Under the pieces are notes generated by a model. That model did no database searches. It saw only the letters and a program-made list of their open reading frames with translations, and had not been told where the DNA came from. Shown in pieces: positions 7,493-16,429 of a DNA stretch of 64,000 nucleotides. The stretch lies in the NCBI GenBank assembly GCA_025359625.1, contig JANYFT010000365.1, forward strand, positions 1 through 64,000. The letters are read 5' to 3'. Made by a program: the position numbers and the translations under genes. The DNA comes from Ferruginibacter sp. Its GTDB lineage: Bacteria; Bacteroidota; Bacteroidia; Chitinophagales; Chitinophagaceae. The stretch's first letter is position 1. The number at the start of each line of letters is the position of its first letter.

Positions 7493-8305
7493 ATTCAGCA
7501 ATTGAAATATCTTATCAAATAATTTTGAGAGAAATATAAAGTGATAATATTTAAGCCTTGTAACCAGAAAATGTGCATCGCCATATTGCCCGCATTTGGA
7601 AGCATGTATAATTTGCAAATTATTACGCCTTGCAAAAACAGCAAGGCTTTGCCTGGTGAAGTACTGAATATGCTCTATGGGTTTGTATTGAAACCATCTT
7701 TTCCTAAAAAGTTTTCGCTGAAAGCTATTGTGATTTGGAGTCACCATTATTACAATACCGTCTGCATCCAGCAAGTGGCTTAATTGCTTAAATGCAGCAT
7801 CTATAACTGGAATATGTTCTATTACATCAAAGAGCGTAATAACCTGGTATCGATGTTTAGTTTCAAAATTATCCAATGAACGATGATACACTATCTGGCC
7901 GTCTTTCTCTAAATTAATACACATTTCAGCATCGAGTTCCAAGCCTTCTGCATTCCATCCCTTCGCCTTCATAACGTCTAAACAATAACCAGCAGCACAG
8001 CCAACATCCAATGCATTTACCGGTTTGTTAACAGGCATAAATGGTGCTGCTTCCTTCAACCATCGTTCAAAATTCTTTATCCTTAACCTCTTTTCCAGTT
8101 CGTATCCTACATATCCATAGTCTTTATTTTTGAAATAGTTATGCTGATAGATATTTTGTAGTTGTTCATTTGTTATGCGTGGATTCACATAAACAAAATT
8201 ACATCCAGCACACTGCACAATAGGGAAGCCTAATTTAACTACCAATGGTTTTGTGTTATTACTATTACATAAAGAGCAGGGATATTCTTGCGTGGTAAAT
8301 TCCAT
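7430..8305 (-). CDS. Class I SAM-dependent methyltransferase with N-terminal zinc-binding module
   Basis: The 291-residue cytoplasmic protein starts with a four-cysteine module, CSLC and CAGC within the first 35 residues, seen in methyltransferases that modify sugars or related metabolites. The Rossmann methyltransferase core follows: motif I ALDVGCAAGYCLDVMKAKG near residue 100, an acidic residue in EGLELDAE, and the motif IV-like VITLFDVIEHI. A C-terminal part includes QYFTRQSLAVFARRNN. This layout is typical of Methyltransf_23-type enzymes in polysaccharide loci. The gene converges on and overlaps the preceding membrane-protein gene by 63 nt. The substrate is unknown. Confidence 0.8.
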   Translation of the reverse strand: MEFTTQEYPCSLCNSNNTKPLVVKLGFPIVQCAGCNFVYVNPRITNEQLQNIYQHNYFKNKDYGYVGYELEKRLRIKNFERWLKEAAPFMPVNKPVNALDVGCAAGYCLDVMKAKGWNAEGLELDAEMCINLEKDGQIVYHRSLDNFETKHRYQVITLFDVIEHIPVIDAAFKQLSHLLDADGIVIMVTPNHNSFQRKLFRKRWFQYKPIEHIQYFTRQSLAVFARRNNLQIIHASKCGQYGDAHFLVTRLKYYHFIFLSKLFDKIFQLLNLKNRFFYTGTGSLFVVFKKM

Positions 8306-8338
8306 TGAAATTAGTTAAGCCAATGTTGAAGAACAATA

Positions 8339-10195
8339 TTAAACTATTTTTCCTTTCATCGCATGCCCTATCGCTGTATCCATTATCCTTTCTGCATAAG
8401 GCCTTGAGATATCATTTAGCGCTTCCACTTTTATATGGATAAGGTCTTTGTCTTCCATCGTTAATGCTAACTGTAACGCCTGCATTGCAGCAGCTGTCTG
8501 CATCATTTCTTCTTTGGTAAGCTGACTGGCATTTTTTTGAATAAACTTTTCTGTATTCTCCAGTAACTGCTCTCCTTCTGTTCTGGCTTCTACCAATGCC
8601 CTGGTGGCTATATCTTCTTTGGCATGTGTAATAGAATCCCGTAACATTTTTTCCAGCTCCTGGTCTGTTAAATCCTGTTGTGCTTTTACTTCAATACTTT
8701 GTTCAATACCACTGCGTAGTTCTTTTGCTTTTACTACTAAAATACCATCTGCATTTATCAAAAAACTTACTTCTACTTTTGGTAATCCGGCAGGCATACC
8801 CGGTATGCCTGTTAAATTAAATTCCGCCAATTTTCGGTTATCTTTTACCATATCCCTTTCTCCCTGGTACACGGATATTTTCATTCCACTTTGCCCATCT
8901 TTATGTGTTGTATATTGCCTGGCAGCCTTATTGGGTATTTTTGAATTTCTCGTAATCAGTACATCCATTAACCCACCCATTGTTTCTATGCCCAATGAAA
9001 GTGGCGTAATATCCAGCAACAAAACATCTTTGTTGTTACCAGCTAAAATATCTGCCTGTATAGCTGCTCCCAACGCCACCACCTCATCGGGATTAACTGT
9101 ATCGTTTACCGGCTTATCAAAAAACCGGCTGATATTTTCCTTTACTAATGGTACTCTTGTAGACCCTCCCACCATTACAATCACTTCAATGTCTTTTGTT
9201 GTTAAGCCTGCATCTTTCAATGCACCGGAGCAGCAAGCAATCGTTTTATCAACCAATGGCTGAACCAATGATTCAAAAACTTTTTTAGTAAGGGTTAACT
9301 GATCAGCATTTAATACGCCTTCAAAAATATCGTTTGATGAAAGATGAATTTTTGCTTCTTCTGCCTTTAAGCGAATGGCCTGTGCAAATTCTTTATTTAG
9401 TTTTAGCTCTTCTTCGTTTATACCTGACTGCTGCAACCAATATTTTACAATGCTGTTATCAATATCATCGCCTCCTAAATAAGTATCTCCGTTTGTAGAA
9501 AGCACTTCAAAAATACCATTGCTAATCTTCAAGACGGAAATATCAAAAGTGCCACCGCCCAAATCATATACGGCAATTGTTTTTTCTTCTTCTTTATTTA
9601 AACCTAAACCATAGGCAAGGCTTGCTGCTGTTGGCTCATTTACAATACGCAATACATCTATTCCCGCTAATTTTCCTGCATCCCTTGTTGCCTGTCTTTG
9701 AGCATCGTTAAAATAAGCAGGCACCGTGATTACAGCCTTATTGACCGGTGTTTTCAAAATATGTTCTGCCCGATGTTTTAATTCTTTTAAAATAAAGGAA
9801 GACAAATCTACCGGAGAATAAAATTTATTGCCCACCTGTATCTTTATCATACTTTGGGTGTTATCATCAATTACTTTGTAAGAAAAAAAAGAAGCATTTT
9901 CTTTTATATCGTCATACGATTTACCCATTAAGCGCTTAGCAGAAAAAATAGTATTTTGTGGTTCAGTGATTAAAAAGTTTTTAGCTTCTTCTCCAACTGT
10001 AATATTTCCAACTGCATCAAAGTGTACCACCGATGGCACCAACGAACTGCTGTTGTGTTCCTTCAAAGCAACAGCTTGCCTTGTGTCTGGATGAATGATG
10101 GCCACTAAACTATTAGTTGTGCCTAAGTCTATCCCCACTATGATTTCTTCTTTTTGCAAGCTGCCTGTTGCTATATTGATCGCAATCTTCGCCAT
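8339..10195 (-). CDS. hscA: Hsp70-family chaperone, HscA-like
   Basis: The 618-residue protein is a DnaK-superfamily ATPase. It carries the phosphate 1 motif [13 protein letters not shown], the phosphate 2 motif [13 protein letters not shown] and the adenosine motif [12 protein letters not shown]. The substrate-binding domain begins near [17 protein letters not shown]. It is somewhat shorter than DnaK, has an N-terminal extension before the first motif ([17 protein letters not shown]), and lacks the long C-terminal lid tail and EEVD-like end. These traits match the HscA-type proteins of Bacteroidota linked to iron-sulfur cluster assembly. No isc or hscB gene is adjacent here, so the iron-sulfur role is inferred from family only. 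A TACTTTTG -7-like element lies about 40 nt upstream. Confidence 0.8.
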   Translation of the reverse strand: MAKIAINIATGSLQKEEIIVGIDLGTTNSLVAIIHPDTRQAVALKEHNSSSLVPSVVHFDAVGNITVGEEAKNFLITEPQNTIFSAKRLMGKSYDDIKENASFFSYKVIDDNTQSMIKIQVGNKFYSPVDLSSFILKELKHRAEHILKTPVNKAVITVPAYFNDAQRQATRDAGKLAGIDVLRIVNEPTAASLAYGLGLNKEEEKTIAVYDLGGGTFDISVLKISNGIFEVLSTNGDTYLGGDDIDNSIVKYWLQQSGINEEELKLNKEFAQAIRLKAEEAKIHLSSNDIFEGVLNADQLTLTKKVFESLVQPLVDKTIACCSGALKDAGLTTKDIEVIVMVGGSTRVPLVKENISRFFDKPVNDTVNPDEVVALGAAIQADILAGNNKDVLLLDITPLSLGIETMGGLMDVLITRNSKIPNKAARQYTTHKDGQSGMKISVYQGERDMVKDNRKLAEFNLTGIPGMPAGLPKVEVSFLINADGILVVKAKELRSGIEQSIEVKAQQDLTDQELEKMLRDSITHAKEDIATRALVEARTEGEQLLENTEKFIQKNASQLTKEEMMQTAAAMQALQLALTMEDKDLIHIKVEALNDISRPYAERIMDTAIGHAMKGKIV

Positions 10196-10334
10196 AATTT
10201 TTATACTTAATTACCTGTAATAAATAATTGCTGCAAAAGTAACAAATAATAAAGGCCGCTATTAAATAGCTTAGATGGTTTGCTTTCGAAATAGGAAATT
10301 TAAAAGCTTGGGGTATTGCAAAAAAACTGCCTGC

Positions 10335-10361
10335 AAAAAAGCCCCCTGCAATGCAGAGGGC
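10335..10361 (-). terminator. Terminator after the OmpA-family gene
   Basis: The minus strand forms AGCCCTCTGCA-TTGCAGGGGGCT with one mismatch, followed by six T residues. It lies about 30 nt after the stop codon of the OmpA/TSP3 gene and isolates it from hscA. Confidence 0.85.
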
Positions 10362-10390
10362 TAAATCATTTGATAATTCGATTTTGCCAA

Positions 10391-11719
10391 TTAATAATTT
10401 TTTGCTTTCATTTCCACACGACGGTTTTTAGCACGTCCTGCTGCAGTTTTATTATCTACCAGTGGTTTATCCTGGCCATATCCTGTTGCAATTAATTTTG
10501 TTTCATCTACTCCTTTACTCTTTAAATATGTTACAACAGCCTTAGCCCTACCTTCACTTAACAGTTGATTTTTATCTGGCTTACCTATATTATCTGTATG
10601 ACCATCAATGTCTAATTTATAAGAAGGGTTATCGTTTAATATTTTTACCACTTCATTTAAGGATTTAAATGATTTGGGTAATAATTTGGTGCTGCCGGTA
10701 GCAAAGAAAATATTTTTAGCTGCTACATTTATTTTGTCTATTACTGCTTTGGCTATTTCGGGACAACCAAAGTTGCTTGCCGGACCCGCTACAGCAGGGC
10801 ATTTATCTTCTTCATCACTAACACCATCGCCATCAGTATCCGGAACAGGGCAACCCTGGTATCGGGCCACACCGGCCACTGAAGGGCATTTATCAGCTTC
10901 GTCATTAATACCATCGCCATCTGTATCTGGTATGGAGCAACCATTGTAACGGGCAAGGCCGGCTACATCCGGGCATTTGTCATCCGCATCTGTAATGCCA
11001 TCGCCATCTTTATCAGGGCAACCTTTTAAAGAAGCAATACCTGCAACATCAGGACAGTTATCCAGAGAATCAATTATACCATCTCCATCCCTGTCTTTTA
11101 CCGGTTCAACAAAGGGAACCGGAAGTGGCTTAGGTATTTCTACTTTATGCGTAAAGAGATTTGCTCCCACACCAAAGCTATGATAGAAATGATACTCTGT
11201 GTTTTCGGTAACCCTTACCCGGTATTGAGAATTCACTAAAATAAAAGCATCATCAGAAAGATTAAACTGTAACCCCACACCTAATGGAACAAAAGCTCCA
11301 TAATACCCTCTGTATTTAGATGCTCCTGCACCGACAGTAAGGAAGGGGGAAATAAAATATTTATCTGTTAGCAACTTTATATTGACAGTAGCAGCTACTT
11401 CAAATAAAAAACTTTCGTATCCCAGCAACCCTTTATCTGGAATAGGATAGTCCAAAAATGACCCGGAACCTGTTGCTACAAAATCTACATGGTTACTTAA
11501 TCCCTTTATATAACTAAAAGCAAGACCAGCTTTTAAACGATCACTTTTTGATTTCTGTTGTAAGAAACTTGAAAGGCCATTAGCTCTAATGTCTGCAGCT
11601 GATTGAAAATCATCGAAAAATAAATGAATACCAAAAGAAGGATTTCTTACGTAATCTTTTTGAGCATAAGTTAAAATACATAGACTATAAGCTAAAAAGG
11701 ATAAAATAATTTTTTTCAT
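10391..11719 (-). CDS. OmpA-family outer-membrane protein with thrombospondin type 3 repeats
   Basis: The 442-residue protein has a signal peptide ending near CILTYAQ, then a predicted eight-strand beta-barrel to about residue 200. Four calcium-binding TSP3 repeats follow, of the form DGDGIxDxxDxCPxVAG, to about residue 325. The C-terminal OmpA domain (NIFFATGSTKLLPKS, IDGHTDNIGKPDKNQLLSEGRA, GRAKNRRVEM) binds peptidoglycan through the conserved Asp and Arg. It is therefore a structural anchor between outer membrane and cell wall. It has its own terminator and a TAAATTTG -7-like element about 25 nt before the start. It precedes, on the same strand, no partner gene; RlpA and an L,D-transpeptidase lie upstream. 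Confidence 0.92.
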   Translation of the reverse strand: MKKIILSFLAYSLCILTYAQKDYVRNPSFGIHLFFDDFQSAADIRANGLSSFLQQKSKSDRLKAGLAFSYIKGLSNHVDFVATGSGSFLDYPIPDKGLLGYESFLFEVAATVNIKLLTDKYFISPFLTVGAGASKYRGYYGAFVPLGVGLQFNLSDDAFILVNSQYRVRVTENTEYHFYHSFGVGANLFTHKVEIPKPLPVPFVEPVKDRDGDGIIDSLDNCPDVAGIASLKGCPDKDGDGITDADDKCPDVAGLARYNGCSIPDTDGDGINDEADKCPSVAGVARYQGCPVPDTDGDGVSDEEDKCPAVAGPASNFGCPEIAKAVIDKINVAAKNIFFATGSTKLLPKSFKSLNEVVKILNDNPSYKLDIDGHTDNIGKPDKNQLLSEGRAKAVVTYLKSKGVDETKLIATGYGQDKPLVDNKTAAGRAKNRRVEMKAKNY

Positions 11720-11844
11720 ATAAAAGGTAGTTTTCTTTATGGCAAATTTAATTGCTTGGCATTAAAACATAAAATTATTTACCAACACTGGTAAAATTAA
11801 CATTGAGTACCACAGAGGGTTTAAACTATATTTAAGTGAATTTT

Positions 11845-12282
11845 TTAATGAGGCTTATTTTTTCCCATCACTTCTACCTTTACCCTTACCACACCCCTGG
11901 CTGTGTAACCAAGCATTTTTGCGGCGGCTTTTGTAAGATCAACAATACGTTTCATTTTTGGATGGAGGCGGTCATTTACTTTTACTGCAACCATTTTTCC
12001 ATTGCGAACATTGGTTACTTTTATCCAGGTACCAAATGGCAAAACATTGCAGGCGCAGGTAAATTTATTTTGACTGAATATTTCTCCGCTTGCTGTTTGC
12101 CTGCCATTAAATTTATTAGCGTAAAAGCTTGCCTCACCATATAAAACCCTGCTGCTGGCAGTTGTTGGTTTATTTGCTGCTATTGTTTTTTGGGCCGATG
12201 CGTAAAGGCCCCAACCAATAAAAAATGGTAAGTAAAAAAATAGTTTGGCCAATTGCCTTGTGGCAGGTAAAAGTATTTTCAT
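11845..12282 (-). CDS. rlpA: RlpA-family septal-ring lytic transglycosylase-like lipoprotein/secreted protein
   Basis: The 145-residue secreted protein has a hydrophobic N-terminus followed by one double-psi beta-barrel domain typical of RlpA. Visible motifs are GEASFYANKFNGRQTASGE, LPFGTWIKVTNVRNGK, VKVNDRLHP (the NDR catalytic Asp region) and RIVDLTKAAAKMLGY. RlpA enzymes cleave denuded peptidoglycan glycans during division. This copy has no SPOR domain, so septal targeting would need other means. It lies 22 nt downstream of the L,D-transpeptidase gene on the same strand, an arrangement that suggests a shared cell-wall operon. Confidence 0.88.
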   Translation of the reverse strand: MKILLPATRQLAKLFFYLPFFIGWGLYASAQKTIAANKPTTASSRVLYGEASFYANKFNGRQTASGEIFSQNKFTCACNVLPFGTWIKVTNVRNGKMVAVKVNDRLHPKMKRIVDLTKAAAKMLGYTARGVVRVKVEVMGKNKPH

Positions 12283-12304
12283 AATAGGAGATTGAATCGT
12301 TTTG

Positions 12305-14008
12305 TTATTTATCAGTAAAGTATTTCTCTCTTATGGCTTTATCCTCTCCATAAATATCATCGTAAAATTTTATTTTACCATTTTTTGCTTCGCACGTCAA
12401 ATAACGGATAAATAATGAAACCCGGTTTTTCACTCCAATTCGTTTAAACTCTTTCTTTGCCAGCCATGTTTTTATAGAATCGGTCGTATACCGTAATTTA
12501 TCCCCGGCTTTCAAATTCATACTATCATTTCTCGCAATGTAAAATGCCAGTTTATCCCATTCCTGAACCCGTACACATCCATGGCTTAGCGCCCTTGCAG
12601 CATTTTTAAATAAATAACGCTGATTGGTGTCATGTAAATAAACGGCATAGGAATTATTAAAATTAAACTTCAAAATACCCAATGCATTATCATCTCCACT
12701 GCCTTGCATCACTTTATAAGGAATACCTTTTGAATACTTGCTCCATTTAACATCACTCCCATTGATTGTTTCCCCTTTATCATTTTCCAGATGCAATCCT
12801 ATTCTTGATAAATAATCAGGGTCATTTTTTAGCTTTGGTAAATACTGTTTCACAATAATACTGTTTGGTACCGTCCAGGTGGGATAAATAACCATATCAG
12901 TAATATAACTGTTTAGCAAAGGGGTTCTGGTAGCAGGTTTGCCGCAAATAATTTTGGAATTTATTACCAGTGTATCATGATCCCATACCTGCATATAGAA
13001 AGTGGGCAAATTTACCCAAATATATTTTTCGGGCATTGTATCGGGAAGTTGTTTGTACCTGTCAAGGGTAATAGCAATTCTTTTAAACCGTTCTGCATCT
13101 GTTTGGTTTAATATTTTTACAAGGGATAAACTTACGGCTCCATCTTGCTTTATACCTTTTAGATGCTGATACTTTTTTACGGCAGTTTTTAATTGCGAAG
13201 AATCAGGAAGTTTATTGGTAAAATCAATACACTGGCTTTCATTTAATCTTTTCTGCAAAGTTTTTATAAAAGATAACGAATCCTTCTGGTCATTGGTTTT
13301 AAAAGGGTAAGCAACATAAGTATATGTGCGTTTATCCATACTGTCTAAAAAATTTCCGATGCAATTTTTTAGGTCCCAATAAGCCATATTTTTTGGCTGT
13401 AAATTATTAAGTAAGCCTGTTAATTGTTTGGCCAATAATAAAGTGGTGAGGGTTGCAGTATAGAAACTATCTGATAGTTCCTTTTTATTTAAAGAAATAC
13501 TGTCATTATTAAACCTGCCTTTTTTAAGGTCTTTAATAATATGCATAAAGCCATCAGTCAGCATCAGATCTGCTTTTGTCCAAAGATTGGCATCCATCCT
13601 TTTTAAAGAATCGCCATCTAATTTATTTTTTAAAGATTGCAGGTTTTTAAAATGATAATCATTAGAAAATAATCCTGACAAGTTCGCATTTTGAATGAAC
13701 TGGTACAAGGAATCTGCCAAAGGCTCCCATTTTTCTTTGTGACTCCATACATTATCGTAATCAGTATTATTATAAAAACTAATTACAAAAGGGGCTAACT
13801 TTAAACTGATGCTGTCGTCAATTTTTCCATTGTGCTGCCCAGCATACTCTAATGTTTCCCTGATGCTTTGACTGGTTTGCTGATCCATTTTTTCAGGTGT
13901 GCTCACAATTTTTGGCTCATCATGATGTGGGTGATTGTTGCAGCCAATAAATAATATACACGCAAATAAAAAAAGGAGTAGTGAAAGTTGGTTCTTGAGA
14001 TGGGTCAT
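12305..14008 (-). CDS. L,D-transpeptidase, YcbB/LdtD-like, lipoprotein
   Basis: The 567-residue protein has a lipoprotein signal with lipobox FIGC near residue 23, placing it in the periplasm on a membrane. The middle includes a peptidoglycan-binding-like segment (IKTLQKRLNESQ to GIKQDGAVSLSLVKILNQ). The C-terminal YkuD catalytic domain begins around YIWVNLPTFYMQVWD and contains the active-site ALSHGCVRVQEW with the catalytic Cys. Such enzymes make 3-3 crosslinks between meso-DAP residues. The length and order match the scaffolded YcbB subfamily. It is likely co-transcribed with rlpA; the neighbouring degraded D-Ala-D-Ala dipeptidase fits a peptidoglycan theme. Confidence 0.9.
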   Translation of the reverse strand: MTHLKNQLSLLLFLFACILFIGCNNHPHHDEPKIVSTPEKMDQQTSQSIRETLEYAGQHNGKIDDSISLKLAPFVISFYNNTDYDNVWSHKEKWEPLADSLYQFIQNANLSGLFSNDYHFKNLQSLKNKLDGDSLKRMDANLWTKADLMLTDGFMHIIKDLKKGRFNNDSISLNKKELSDSFYTATLTTLLLAKQLTGLLNNLQPKNMAYWDLKNCIGNFLDSMDKRTYTYVAYPFKTNDQKDSLSFIKTLQKRLNESQCIDFTNKLPDSSQLKTAVKKYQHLKGIKQDGAVSLSLVKILNQTDAERFKRIAITLDRYKQLPDTMPEKYIWVNLPTFYMQVWDHDTLVINSKIICGKPATRTPLLNSYITDMVIYPTWTVPNSIIVKQYLPKLKNDPDYLSRIGLHLENDKGETINGSDVKWSKYSKGIPYKVMQGSGDDNALGILKFNFNNSYAVYLHDTNQRYLFKNAARALSHGCVRVQEWDKLAFYIARNDSMNLKAGDKLRYTTDSIKTWLAKKEFKRIGVKNRVSLFIRYLTCEAKNGKIKFYDDIYGEDKAIREKYFTDK

Positions 14009-14164
14009 ATATGGGTAAAATAATGGTAACTTTCGGTAACGGATTCTCTCAGAAAAAAATATTTAAAAAACCAAATGCCCTACAAGATAATAAATAGCTT
14101 TAATATAAAGGCGATTTGCACACTTCTTTTTTTTATTGCCTTTAAAAAATAATACTCAAAATGA

Positions 14165-14790
14165 TTAGTTAAACAAATACGGGCTACCGGTCGTCAAAGA
14201 TATTGCTGCTTACAAAAAATATTCAGCAGAATCCTGCCCTGGAAATGATCATGTTAAAAAAACTTATTCCCCATTTAAGTATTGAACTTCGCTATGCTAC
14301 CGATAATAATTTTTTAAACCAAAAACTTTATACAGAACAAGCAGAGCCTATCTGCGAAAACCTGCTGCTACGGCACTTGCAGCGGTTCAAAAAGAGTACA
14401 GATAAGAGGTTTGGGTTTGAAAATTTTTGATGCTTACAGACCTTATTATATAACAGAAAAAATTTGAGAGGCTGTTAAAGATGAGCGGTATGCGGCTAAC
14501 CCTAAAAATGGAAGTGGCCATAACAGGGGTACCTAAGTTGACCTGAGCATTATTGCTTTGAAAACAAAAACAGACTTGAATATGGATACCGGGTTTGACA
14601 ACTTTACAGACAGTGCCCATCACAACTTTATACTTTTTCAAAAGAAGTTATTGACACCCGGATATTGCTTAAAACCACGATGGAGAAATATGGATTTGCT
14701 TCATTTGATACAGAATGGTGGCATTATAGTTTACCCAATACCATAAATTATCCTTTGATGGATATTGAGTTTGGCATGTTAAAAAAATAG
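14165..14790 (+). pseudogene. D-alanyl-D-alanine dipeptidase (VanX/DdpX family), degenerate
   Basis: Reading the three plus frames in turn gives an ordered VanX-like protein. The segments are KYGLPVVKDIAAYKK, then LKKLIPHLSIELRYATDNNF (frame change), PAATALAAVQKEY, GLKIFDAYRPYYITEKI, DERYAANPKNGSGHNRGT-VDLS, DTGFDNFTDSAHHNF and finally FDTEWWHYSLPN ending LKK-stop at 14790. The zinc ligands His and Asp of GHNRGxxVDLS and the EWWH active-site motif are still visible. At least three frameshifts and two in-frame stops (TGA after TEKI, TAA after RGT) interrupt it, and no signal peptide is found upstream. VanX-type enzymes hydrolyse D-Ala-D-Ala in wall turnover. It is divergent from the L,D-transpeptidase gene. 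Confidence 0.9.
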
Positions 14791-14904
14791 GAATCATCCC
14801 CTATCGCCCAAAGGGGAAGAAAAAATTTGGAGTTTAGAGATCAGTAGAAACTATAAGTTTTTTCTCACGGCATTCAGTAATTTACAGTTCCAACCAAAAA
14901 ATCC

Positions 14905-15201
14905 TTAATTAAATTTCGCCGTTTTTTCATCACCGGTAATGTCCCCATTAGCCCTTATCTGAATTTGCACATTCAGTATCCATTCTGCACAACCCTTTTG
15001 CTGCAGGTAATCATTTACGTTATTGATCACCGATAGTAATTCATCATAAGTACCTTCAACAACTGTTGCAAAAGGCCCTACTTCATATTTTATATTTGAT
15101 TGCTGAATAACCGCAATGGCTTCATCTATCCATTCGTAAGGATGCCTGTCCTGAACAATTGGTAGGATTTGTAACGAAGCATTGATAGTGTGTTGATGCA
15201 T
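14905..15201 (-). CDS. Thiamine-binding protein, MTH1187/YqgV (UPF0045) family
   Basis: The 98-residue protein matches the small ferredoxin-like-fold family MTH1187/YkoF, members of which bind thiamine or hydroxymethylpyrimidine. Typical features are INASLQILPI at the start, a helix DEAIAVIQQSNIKYEVGPFATVVEG in the middle, and the last strand ILNVQIQIR. It is the last gene of the leftward aromatic block, about 130 nt after aroC, and may be co-transcribed. No thiamine gene is nearby, so a role in thiamine metabolism rests on family resemblance alone. Confidence 0.75.
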   Translation of the reverse strand: MHQHTINASLQILPIVQDRHPYEWIDEAIAVIQQSNIKYEVGPFATVVEGTYDELLSVINNVNDYLQQKGCAEWILNVQIQIRANGDITGDEKTAKFN

Positions 15202-15339
15202 CCGGATAGTTTGTTTTTTGGTTACCGTTTTTGCTTTTTGTTTTGTCGAATGGATAGTTTAAAAAACTGCAAACTGCTCTGCTATTTGAAGAAAGAATAT
15301 GCTCTAAAAAACTGAACGTTAAAGTGAGATCAATCTATT

Positions 15340-16329
15340 TTAAACGATTCTTCCAATTCTTTGTTCAAGCAGCATCAGGTCTGCCAATACAAAAGCAGTA
15401 ACCGCTTCCAGCACAACTGGTACCCTTAGTGCTATGCACAAATCGTGTCTGCCTTTTACAGAAAAATCTTCTGTTTCTCCTGTTTCCACATTTAGTGTAT
15501 GCTGAATTTTTGGTGTAGAAGAAGTTGGTTTAATGGCAATACGAAAAACTAATTCGTTGCTGTTGGTGATACCGCCAACAACACCACCTGCATGATTGGT
15601 TACCGTTTTTCCATTACTGTTTTCTATAGCATCATTGTGCTCGCTGCCAAACATGCGGGCTGCTGCGAAGCCGGTTCCAAATTCAATACCTCTAACGGCG
15701 GGTATGGCAAACACTGCATGGCCAATCAATGATTCCGCTGAATCAAAAAATGGTTCTCCCAAACCTATGGGCAAGCCATTTACTTTACACTCTACAATGC
15801 CGCCGATGGTATCTTTTGCATCAATGGCTTTTTGCAAACCTACTTCTGTGTTAGCTTCACCACCTATTTCCAATATTGTTGCTGTAATATTTATTTCGGT
15901 CAACAATTTTTTTGCCACCACACCTGCCGCTACCAAACACACCGTCAGCCTTCCACTAAAATGTCCGCCACCCCTGTAATCTTCAAAGCCGCCAAATTTT
16001 TTGGTGGCAACAAAGTCTGCATGACCAGGTCTTGGTACCGCTCTTTGTTTTTCGTAATCGCCGCTTCTAGTGTTGGTATTATCAAATAAAATAGTGATGG
16101 GCGCACCGGTAGTTTTGCCATTGTAAACGCCATTCATTATTTTGGGAAGGTCAGCTTCCTTACGTGGCGTTGTTCCTTTGGCTCCTGCTTTTCTTCTATC
16201 AATATCAGTTGTAAAATCATCCACACTTAATGGCAAGCCTGCAGGGCAGCCATCAATATTAATGCCCACACATTCGCCATGTGACTCTCCAAAAATACTT
16301 ACCCTAAATATTCGTCCAAAACTGTTCAT
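15340..16329 (-). CDS. aroC: Chorismate synthase
   Basis: This enzyme makes chorismate from 5-enolpyruvylshikimate-3-phosphate with reduced FMN, the last step of the shikimate pathway. Signatures are GESHGECVGINIDGCPAG at the N-terminus, RPGHADFVATKKF, the catalytic-region DYRGGGHFSGR, and GGVVGGITNS. The ORF track starts at 16344, but I choose the ATG at 16329 (MNSFGRIFRVS) because family members begin there; MGNNY upstream is extra. The length of about 329 residues is on the short side for chorismate synthase but all motifs are present. It lies downstream of aroA with a gap of about 100 nt in the pheA-to-aroC series. Confidence 0.95.
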   Translation of the reverse strand: MNSFGRIFRVSIFGESHGECVGINIDGCPAGLPLSVDDFTTDIDRRKAGAKGTTPRKEADLPKIMNGVYNGKTTGAPITILFDNTNTRSGDYEKQRAVPRPGHADFVATKKFGGFEDYRGGGHFSGRLTVCLVAAGVVAKKLLTEINITATILEIGGEANTEVGLQKAIDAKDTIGGIVECKVNGLPIGLGEPFFDSAESLIGHAVFAIPAVRGIEFGTGFAAARMFGSEHNDAIENSNGKTVTNHAGGVVGGITNSNELVFRIAIKPTSSTPKIQHTLNVETGETEDFSVKGRHDLCIALRVPVVLEAVTAFVLADLMLLEQRIGRIV

Positions 16330-16429
16330 ATAATTATTTCCCAAGCCCTTTCAGAAAAAATCCGGATGTTCAAAAAAAGGCTTTTAGTTTATAATGATTT
16401 AAAGATACTTCTCATTGTTTAAAAATTTG

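Noticed and set aside
8604-9263. 219-codon ORF on the plus strand
   Set aside because: It lies wholly antisense to the hscA-like gene, has no family resemblance, and is a frame shadow of well-conserved Hsp70 codons.
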